DNA from: Zoopage sp. CT-All | Lineage: Eukaryota; Zoopagomycota; Zoopagomycetes; Zoopagales; Zoopagaceae | DNA: 22,917 bases | Direction: 5' to 3' | Assembly: GCA_004114245.1 (NCBI GenBank) | Contig: QZWS01000134.1 | Location: forward strand, 1-22,917 | Part shown: positions 17,128 through 22,917 of the stretch, one piece after another | How positions within the stretch are numbered: position 1 is the stretch's first letter | Layout: each line of letters begins with the position of its first letter | Position numbers and translations under genes: made by a program | Notes under the pieces: model-generated | Seen by the model: only the letters and a program-made list of their open reading frames with translations | The model's database searches: none | Told to the model about the DNA's origin: nothing

Positions 17128-18864
17128 TCAAGTGGTGGCAAGTAGCAGTAGCTTGCCTCCCGTCTCGGCCATGGCGCGCTGTAGGTCTTCGCCATCATCG
17201 AGTGGCCGGTACTGCCCCGTATTGATATCCTTCCACTCAAGCCGTCGGACGGTGTGTCCCAGCCGATCACGCACCCGATCCCACAGACCAGCAAAGGTGA
17301 CGCGTGACGGGACGCGGAGAGCGAGGATGTCGTCGCCAAACTGCACCTTAATTTTGAGCAGCGCGTTCGCAGTGTCCTCGGAGGGAAGGGCCGCAGAGAC
17401 GCGGTCGGGCGGCGGGGCGGCGAATAAATCATTGGGTCGCTCGCCATCAGCCACTTGCCGCATCATTTCTTGCTCATCCAGTGCATCATCTTGGCCAGCG
17501 CCGGCATCTGCAGACACCTCGTTCTCCTCTTCGTCTTCCAATAGCCCGAAGAATGCATGCATTAGTTCGCACTCGCGGATGTACGATGGCAGCTCAAGAA
17601 GCTCCTTTACGTACTGGTCCAGTCCTTCTCGGCGCTGGGACGTGATAATATCGTTAACAAAGGAAAGCGGTCCAGGCATGTACGGCAGGATTCGCTCCGA
17701 GCCTTCACCGCGGCCTGCCTCGGCGGGAAATGTATCAAGCAAATTGATTTGAAAATTATAAAAATCCTCGTAGAGCCTATAAACGGTTCGCTCCGCGGGA
17801 TTGCCGCGCATCTGCAGCTGGATGTGGAACCAGTACTGGTCGTCTTGCACGAGGTAGGACGCGACGCCGCCGGACACGACGTCGCGCATATGTGGGACAT
17901 TCCCAGCGGGGGATATGGATGAAGCCGAGACTGGCGGTGGAGCCGTCGATGACGCATTGGACGTTGACGCCTGCCTAGTGGTGGCGCCTCCGGCAGACCC
18001 ACTGCTGGCCCTCCCGGACTTGCCCTCCTGCATACGCTTCCACTCCTCCACGCCAGGCAGCTGAATGTTGCGCGAATACATCCACGATTCAAGGTCACTG
18101 CTAATAGCAAGCCCGGTGTTCGGATCGCGTATTTCTACGAATGCAACCGGAATCAGCCCTGGCCCGCCCAGCTTGCCCGGGTGCATGCCGATGAACCATT
18201 CCTCATTTGACTGAGCAATAATCACCAGCGCATCGCCTTCGCTTGCTGCCAGCTCATCGGGCCGCTCGGGCTGAAAATCATAGAGCATGACGCCATACAG
18301 CGGTTCGCGCTTTGGAGGACGCGGCCGATCCGGGGCTCCATTGGACGTCTGTGAATTCGACCTCGGCTGGCTCCCGGACCGTTGCTGTGAATGGTGCTGC
18401 GAGGTGTTGGACGTGGTGTGGCGCTGCAGCTGCCCAACACCACGACCGCGCCCAGCCTCGCTCCCCGAGTCGTTCCCACTGCCACCGCCTAGCCCTCCCA
18501 GGCTATAACTCTGCGCGAGCATCTGCGCCCCCGTGGGCATGGGCGGGGTCGACACTGCGTCGGCGGCGGTCTTGCCCAGCACCTGAAAGAATGACACGGG
18601 CACCATCCCACGCACATTCGTCAACGGATTGTAGGCCTCGAACCAGTCGGGGTCGTTCTCGTTGCCAATGACGTGGAAAAAGTCGCCTTCGCGGAACGAG
18701 AGTTCGTGGACGGACTCGGCGGTGAAATCGAACATGGCGCGGATGACTCGCTTCGGCGGGATCATGGCGGCAGCCGGGGCAGAGGCACGCGGCGGCAGCT
18801 TGTGGGTTTTGCCCTCGTCGCCCTTTAACGAGCGCCGGATCGTTCTGAGCGTCTTGAACTTCAT
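17128..18864 (-). CDS. BEM1: Bem1/Scd2-type polarity scaffold (SH3-SH3-PX-PB1)
   Basis: A 578-residue intronless ORF with the complete Bem1 layout. SH3-1 is at about 38-97 (VIRAMFDFTAES...GMVPVSFFQVL), SH3-2 at about 188-245 (YGVMLYDFQPERPDELA...LIPVAFVEI), PX at about 332-442 (VYRLYEDFYNFQ is the phosphoinositide-binding signature region) and PB1 at about 503-578 (LKIKVQFGDD with the conserved basic start). Bem1 links Cdc42-GTP, its exchange factor Cdc24 (through PB1) and PAK kinase at sites of polarised growth. The linkers at 98-185 and 280-325 are Ser/Gly/Gln-rich and likely disordered. FHVIGNENDPDWFEA in SH3-1 is closer to fission yeast Scd2 than to budding yeast Bem1. It ends 174 bp upstream of the zuotin start, on the same strand. 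Confidence 0.93.
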   Translation of the reverse strand: MKFKTLRTIRRSLKGDEGKTHKLPPRASAPAAAMIPPKRVIRAMFDFTAESVHELSFREGDFFHVIGNENDPDWFEAYNPLTNVRGMVPVSFFQVLGKTAADAVSTPPMPTGAQMLAQSYSLGGLGGGSGNDSGSEAGRGRGVGQLQRHTTSNTSQHHSQQRSGSQPRSNSQTSNGAPDRPRPPKREPLYGVMLYDFQPERPDELAASEGDALVIIAQSNEEWFIGMHPGKLGGPGLIPVAFVEIRDPNTGLAISSDLESWMYSRNIQLPGVEEWKRMQEGKSGRASSGSAGGATTRQASTSNASSTAPPPVSASSISPAGNVPHMRDVVSGGVASYLVQDDQYWFHIQLQMRGNPAERTVYRLYEDFYNFQINLLDTFPAEAGRGEGSERILPYMPGPLSFVNDIITSQRREGLDQYVKELLELPSYIRECELMHAFFGLLEDEEENEVSADAGAGQDDALDEQEMMRQVADGERPNDLFAAPPPDRVSAALPSEDTANALLKIKVQFGDDILALRVPSRVTFAGLWDRVRDRLGHTVRRLEWKDINTGQYRPLDDGEDLQRAMAETGGKLLLLATT

Positions 18865-19201
18865 GGCGGGCGCTGGCGGAAATGCAAGGCAGCTGGACGG
18901 GTGGTGGGCAGATCTGCTGCCAAGTTTGCCTGCCGCCCACTGCTGCCGCTGTCGCGTTGTGCGATTGCCGCTCGGCTGTGTGTAGCGCTGAAGCAGCAGG
19001 CACTTTCCACGTGTCGTTTGTACGTGGTATTTCCACTCTCCCGACTGTGATGAGTGATGGCACCAATGCAGTTGTGCGCACGATTCAGCCTATAGGCATT
19101 GAGTGCGGGGAAAGCACTCGCGTCTAACAGTCATTGGAGTAGCTTACACATATAAATTTGTAGAGCAAGGGCCCATCGCATGCCAGCATGCACAGCAATA
19201 T
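18865..19201. other. Intergenic between subtilase and BEM1
   Basis: 337 bp that should hold the BEM1 promoter and the subtilase 3' end. I see no gene, repeat or clear regulatory motif. Confidence 0.5.
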
Positions 19202-20914
19202 CTACTGGTCTGGGTCGCAGTAGTTGTAGACCTGCTTATTCGGGCTGCCGAGGAGGTCGGGGTCGTTCATCGGCCGCGCGTAGTAGAGTATATCGGCGTA
19301 GACGGCATTGGGTCCGCCGAGAAGTGGAAGCGTGTATCGACCGTCTGACATCCACAGCGCCGCGACACCAGCCACGTGCGGAGTCGCCATGCTGGTGCCA
19401 GACATGTAGGCCGAGCTGGTGGTTCCGCCGCTGCCGGTGGGGTCGATGTATGCCGACCGAATCGATGATCCCGGACCGAATAAAGACACGCACGAGCCGT
19501 AGTTGGAAAAGCTTGCGCGCAGATCGGCATAGGTCGATGCGCCCACGATCAGGGCCGCTCCGACCGAGTTTGACGGAGAATAGCTGCACGCATTGGCATT
19601 GGCGTTGCCTGCTGCGGCCACCACTACGATTCCTGCATTACGTGCCGCCGTGATTGCGTCTGTAAGAGCCTGGCTGATGGGCCCGCTCGCGCTCAGGCTT
19701 ACAATCGTTCGGCCGTACCGCATGCCTGAGAGCATCTGCGACTGCACATATTGAAGGCCAAGAATTACTCCGGAATACGTTCCAGCTCGATTCTTATCCA
19801 GCACCTTGACGCCATATACTTTTGCGAGCTTCGCAACGCCGTAGGAAGCTCCGGCTGCAATTGCAGCAGTGTGCGTCCCGTGTCCATTGTAGTCGTCCCA
19901 TGTTTCGGTCGAGATATAGTTGGCCTTCATCTGCGCGCGGCCGCCAAACTCGGAGTGGTTCGTCTGGATGCCAGTGTCGAGCATCCATATGTCGACGTTT
20001 GAGCCGGCGGTATTGGGGAAGTAGTAGTTGGCGGTGCTGTAGTTGGGCGGGTCCAGCGAGCTGACGCGCTGCAGGCCCCAGTTTAGCGGCGAGTACTGCA
20101 CCGCGGCGCCGGCAACCACCACGCTGTCTTCCTCCGCGTATTCAATCAAATCGGGCGAGTTGAATCGAATGGTGTCGATGAACTCGACGGTAAAGGTGCC
20201 GAGGACGCCGGGGAACGCATTGCGGTTGAACTCCAAGCGGGCCTGATTCGGGTTGTCGTCGCTGGGGAGCGCGGAGCCATCGCGATTAAAGGTAGACGGG
20301 GCAGACCACGAGATGGGTTTGCGCGCAGCGCCAAAGCCACGGTTGGCGTTGTAAGTGTTGATTCGCGTCTGCAGATCACTGGCTGTGGTGCCGTTGCGGA
20401 ACTTGACGATGAAACTCGACGAGCGAAGCAGGGAGAAATTTGAGCCGCGACGGCCCCACTTGAGAGCGGAGGGCGCAGCGATGGGCGTCTCGGTGCGCGC
20501 GGCGACAAACGCCCGGTTGAAGGCGGCGACGACGTTAGGGTCGACCGCGCTTCCCTTGGCAGCACTGGCCACGCCCGAAGGCTTGCCCACATAGTTCGGG
20601 GGCGGCAGCGACACGGAGTCGGATGCCGAGGATGCGCCGACAATAAGATTAGCATCTCGCACGGCGGATGGAACCTGCTCGGGCGTTCCCCTGGACAATG
20701 CGGCAACGGTGGTGATGTTCGCCGCACCACCGAACGGACTCCCGGATGGCGGGAGCGAGCCGTCAGTGCGACCCAGCCACCGCTTCCATACCTGGGCGTT
20801 TGCTGGGTTCGCGGCGGCGAGCAAGATGAGGAAGGCGGCGAGGATGATGGCAGTGGGGTTTTCGCGGCGGGCGTCGACGGCGATCATGATCCCGACGTGT
20901 ATAGTATTACGCAA
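19202..20914 (-). CDS. Secreted subtilisin-like serine protease (S8, proteinase K type)
   Basis: A 570-residue intronless ORF. The ATG at 20887 (MIAVDARRENP) is an equally good start, since it places the signal peptide core AIILAAFLILLAAA near the N-terminus. After a Ser/Ala-rich stretch, an I9-type propeptide runs from about 166 (SSFIVKFRNG) to 265 (IEYAEEDSVV). The mature catalytic domain begins near 275 (SPLNWGLQRV). The triad is Asp313 (MLDTGIQ), His345 (GHGTHTA) and Ser508 (GTSMATPHVAG), with oxyanion Asn437 (AAGNANA), numbered from the first Met. All catalytic residues are present, so it is probably active after self-processing. The I9 region is longer than usual because of an insert (about 200-235). 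An extracellular digestive or host-interaction role is inferred. Confidence 0.93.
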   Translation of the reverse strand: MRNTIHVGIMIAVDARRENPTAIILAAFLILLAAANPANAQVWKRWLGRTDGSLPPSGSPFGGAANITTVAALSRGTPEQVPSAVRDANLIVGASSASDSVSLPPPNYVGKPSGVASAAKGSAVDPNVVAAFNRAFVAARTETPIAAPSALKWGRRGSNFSLLRSSSFIVKFRNGTTASDLQTRINTYNANRGFGAARKPISWSAPSTFNRDGSALPSDDNPNQARLEFNRNAFPGVLGTFTVEFIDTIRFNSPDLIEYAEEDSVVVAGAAVQYSPLNWGLQRVSSLDPPNYSTANYYFPNTAGSNVDIWMLDTGIQTNHSEFGGRAQMKANYISTETWDDYNGHGTHTAAIAAGASYGVAKLAKVYGVKVLDKNRAGTYSGVILGLQYVQSQMLSGMRYGRTIVSLSASGPISQALTDAITAARNAGIVVVAAAGNANANACSYSPSNSVGAALIVGASTYADLRASFSNYGSCVSLFGPGSSIRSAYIDPTGSGGTTSSAYMSGTSMATPHVAGVAALWMSDGRYTLPLLGGPNAVYADILYYARPMNDPDLLGSPNKQVYNYCDPDQ

Positions 20915-21100
20915 AGAGAGTAGGGGCGTTCGTGGCCGACGATGACGCTGATAAGCGCGATGCCGGGGCTAGGTGCTGTGCTTGAGCAAGGCGTTGATGA
21001 GGGGCGAGGTGTGCGTTGCGAGGTGACAGCCTGTCGCAATATATGCGGGCGGCCATTTCGCTCGCACCCAAACACTGCGGCTCCGAAGGTTGGAATGCCA
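20915..21100. promoter_or_regulatory. Upstream region of the subtilase gene
   Basis: This should hold the subtilase promoter (minus strand). No defined element is seen. The MITE and the broken secreted-protein copy lie immediately beyond. Confidence 0.3.
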
Positions 21101-21108
21101 GATATGGG

Positions 21109-21178
21109 CAGGGCTGCTTAAAATAGGCGCCTGCCTTAATTACCTCATGTAGCTAAACCCCCATTTTAAGCAGCCCTG
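21109..21178. mobile_element. 70-bp hAT-type MITE with 8-bp target site duplication
   Basis: Terminal inverted repeats: the left end is CAGGGCTGCTTAAAATAGG, and the right end read inverted is CAGGGCTGCTTAAAATGGG, giving 18 of 19 matches. The element is flanked by a perfect 8-bp direct repeat gatatggg (21101-21108 and 21179-21186). An 8-bp duplication with CAGGG-type ends is the signature of the hAT superfamily. It has no coding capacity and must be moved in trans. It sits next to, or in the 3' part of, the broken secreted-protein copy. Confidence 0.88.
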
Positions 21179-21189
21179 GATATGGGCGC

Positions 21190-21512
21190 CTTGAGCAGCA
21201 AGCATGAAATGATTTGGTTGCCAAGTTCTTTTTGATGGGGACGTTTTAGCCTGCAATTGAGCAATTGTTGAATCATGTTTGGCGTGCCCTTCTTGCTCTA
21301 GCTCCTTCAAAATCTCAGCATATCTGTCTTCATACATTTGCTCAGTGCTCTTGATGTTTTTTGTTCATAACTGGTTTGAAATCTTGGGCAAGAGATGTAC
21401 CAAAATGACTGGGTGTTGTTGCAAGTGTGTCATGTGTGCCAGCATTGGTTGAGGCAGCAATACAGGCAATAGCAAGTGTAATAAGTATGATGGATGAGCA
21501 GCAGAAGAGCAC
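21190..21512 (-). pseudogene. Small secreted protein, family member 3 (broken)
   Basis: Homologous to members 1 and 2 on the minus strand, including the sequence upstream of the start. The initiator is GTG (21510-21512) where the others have ATG. The signal-peptide frame (LFCCSSIILITLAIACIAAS) is otherwise open and then hits a stop at about residue 59. A run of six A's just before (21356-21361 region) explains this, because the homologous TEQMYEDRYAEILKELEQEG continues one frame over. A second frame change follows the TIAQLQ motif, where the IKKNL match to member 1 shifts frame again. The copy resembles member 1 (long form) more than member 2. It lies between the subtilase and NAM9, far from the AT-rich island. 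Confidence 0.75.
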
Positions 21513-21772
21513 AATTTCTTGTCATTAAGGCAAGATGTGCTGGCGGCTGTGGGCAGCTTGTGGACAGGACTGGCCACGTGCCCAGCTTCAACTGGTGTCT
21601 GGGCGCCTTGCTTCTGCTCTTTCAATCACACCAGATCCACACTGCAATTAGACACCGGATTGCTTAAGGGAAATAGACAGCAAAATACATAGCATATCCA
21701 TGCTAATATATCCTTGAATGCACGTGATATACTTCATTGCGAATCAATTCAGCTCCAATGCCAGACAGCGTT

Positions 21773-22717
21773 CTATCTCCTACCTCGGGCATAAAATTCG
21801 TGCGCAAGGGCATGCACCTCTGGGCTGAAGGGGCTGGGGATCTCGACCCTGTTGGCATGGGGCTTGGGCTCGCGTAGAAACACAACCGAGCACGTGGCAA
21901 AATCCACCTCGAGATACTCGGGGATGAACATGAATGGAGCCGAGTAGGGCTTGTATGTGACACGGAGGCCAGGTATTGACGCGTCGTTCCATTTGGGCGG
22001 AGTGAGTGAGTGGGGAGCGGCGAACTTGGGTCGGATAGGGGCCGAAGTAGCAGCATCATTCTCGGCATCCTTCCCGGTCGCAGTGTTCTCCCCGGCAGCA
22101 GCGTCCATGGCGACATCGCCATCGGCGGGCTCGCTCGCCTCATCCACCTTGAGGTCCTCTTCCTTCACTGGCGGCGTCTGTGGTTGATTCAGCATCCATA
22201 TGGCCTCTGGCCTGACACTGACCATATCACCGTCTTTGACGCAGAGACTGGGATACGGCATTGTGACGCCATTCACAGCGACTTTGCCATGCCGCACCAG
22301 CTGACGTGCAGCGTAGACGGACGGCGCAAGGAGAGCACGGAAGAGCAGGACGTCGATGCGGCGCTCGAGCGCGCGGTAGGTCAGCGCGGCGGGATGCACG
22401 GGCATCGCGGCTGCATTCCCCTCCCCGCCTCCACCCGCCTTGCTCACCACCGGCAGCCGGGAATCAAGCATGCGCTGGAAGCGACGCTCGGTGATCCGGT
22501 CTCCGTGGTACCCGCGGGTCCATCGCTTGGCGTACCACTTCTGCTGGTAGACGGTTTTGGCGCTGACATCGCCGCCGACGGCGACCGCGCCACCGGGCGC
22601 ACCCCCGGAGGCGGCTTCCTGCATGCGGGAGAGGTTGTATAGGTTGTACTTGTTCCACGACATCCGGATGAGGCCGCGGGCGGCGCTGTACGGCGCGGAG
22701 GGGTGATGGCGCGGCAT
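21773..22717 (-). CDS. NAM9: Mitochondrial small-subunit ribosomal protein uS4m (Nam9)
   Basis: An intronless ORF of 314 residues from the ATG at 22717. The frame stays open further upstream (ATG at 22783), but the protein then starts MPRHH and runs into SWNKYNLYNLSR, matching the Nam9 N-terminus, so 22717 is preferred. Recognisable parts are VYQQKWYAKRWTRGYHGDRI (about 56-75) and an S4 RNA-binding domain at about 118-172 (ALERRIDVLLFRALLAPSVY, then ARQLVRHGKVAVNG). The C-terminus MFIPEYLEVDF...EIPSPFSPEVHALAHEFYA is typical of Nam9. A low-complexity Asp/Glu/Ala insert at about 184-225 separates the two halves. The protein should be imported into mitochondria and bind the small-subunit rRNA early in assembly. 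Confidence 0.9.
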   Translation of the reverse strand: MPRHHPSAPYSAARGLIRMSWNKYNLYNLSRMQEAASGGAPGGAVAVGGDVSAKTVYQQKWYAKRWTRGYHGDRITERRFQRMLDSRLPVVSKAGGGGEGNAAAMPVHPAALTYRALERRIDVLLFRALLAPSVYAARQLVRHGKVAVNGVTMPYPSLCVKDGDMVSVRPEAIWMLNQPQTPPVKEEDLKVDEASEPADGDVAMDAAAGENTATGKDAENDAATSAPIRPKFAAPHSLTPPKWNDASIPGLRVTYKPYSAPFMFIPEYLEVDFATCSVVFLREPKPHANRVEIPSPFSPEVHALAHEFYARGRR

Positions 22718-22917
22718 GCCAAGAATCGAATCGCAGGAGGCGACAGCCAGCGGAACGTGACCAGCAGACACCCACAGCAGCAAGGATGTATATCACGTGC
22801 CATCGGACTCGAGCAGGCCCACCTTACTGGTGGCTCCTAAAGTGAGGGCTCAGTTGCCGTGGCCTGGCACCCGCACTCCGCCGTGTCTGCCACCCTACCC
22901 CCTACCCCTTGTCCCCT
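22718..22917. promoter_or_regulatory. Upstream region of NAM9
   Basis: It contains a CACGTG palindrome at about 22793-22798, some 80 bp upstream of the start, and a C-rich tract at the window end. A role in transcription is not shown. Confidence 0.3.

Noticed and set aside
16874-17752. 292-codon plus-strand frame rich in Ser and Arg.
   Set aside because: It is the antisense shadow of BEM1 and the zuotin start; its composition mirrors the opposite-strand codons.
21719-22800. CACGTGATATA at both ends of NAM9 as a paired regulatory site.
   Set aside because: Only two short matches in opposite orientation; likely chance without wider conservation.

Overview
The window is nuclear DNA from a fungus. 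The evidence is a Bem1-type polarity scaffold, a Gcn4-type bZIP factor, a mitochondrial Nam9/uS4m ribosomal protein, a proteinase-K-like subtilase, and genes split by many very short GT-AG introns (39-60 nt, most 42-48 nt). I cannot fix the lineage. An intron-bearing PSF3, a zuotin with two SANT domains, and paraoxonase genes argue against budding yeasts, and an early-diverging fungus or a basidiomycete would both fit. Exon chains were built by hand from frame, splice consensus and family conservation; frames close exactly in every spliced gene listed.

Region by region. (1) 1-3660 is GC-rich and gene-dense: a small N-myristoylated protein with a perfect p97/VCP-interacting motif, then two divergent paraoxonase/arylesterase paralogues with four introns each at identical positions and phases. 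(2) 3660-8900 is an AT-rich, repeat-rich island. It holds two copies of a small secreted protein gene in a diverged segmental duplication, a DNA-transposon-like relic with coiled-coil coding remnants and inverted repeats, and a degenerate ~20-bp minisatellite. (3) 9125-14400 has a Gcn4-like bZIP gene with upstream ORFs, a Kelch-BTB gene, GINS subunit PSF3 (head-to-head with Kelch-BTB, only 35 bp between start codons), and a small conserved gene resembling DUF3245. (4) 14443-20914 is a minus-strand run: 15-exon zuotin, Bem1, and a secreted subtilase. (5) 21100-22717 has a 70-bp hAT-type MITE with a perfect 8-bp target duplication, a third, broken copy of the small secreted protein gene, and Nam9.

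The housekeeping genes (replication, ribosome-associated chaperone, polarity, mitochondrial translation) share no pathway; this is an ordinary fungal mosaic. The most novel content is the small secreted protein family. Its signal peptide and flanks are nearly identical between copies while the mature region is remodelled by indels, internal repeats and frame changes. The paraoxonase pair is also notable: one copy keeps the catalytic His dyad and the other has lost both histidines but keeps the calcium ligands.
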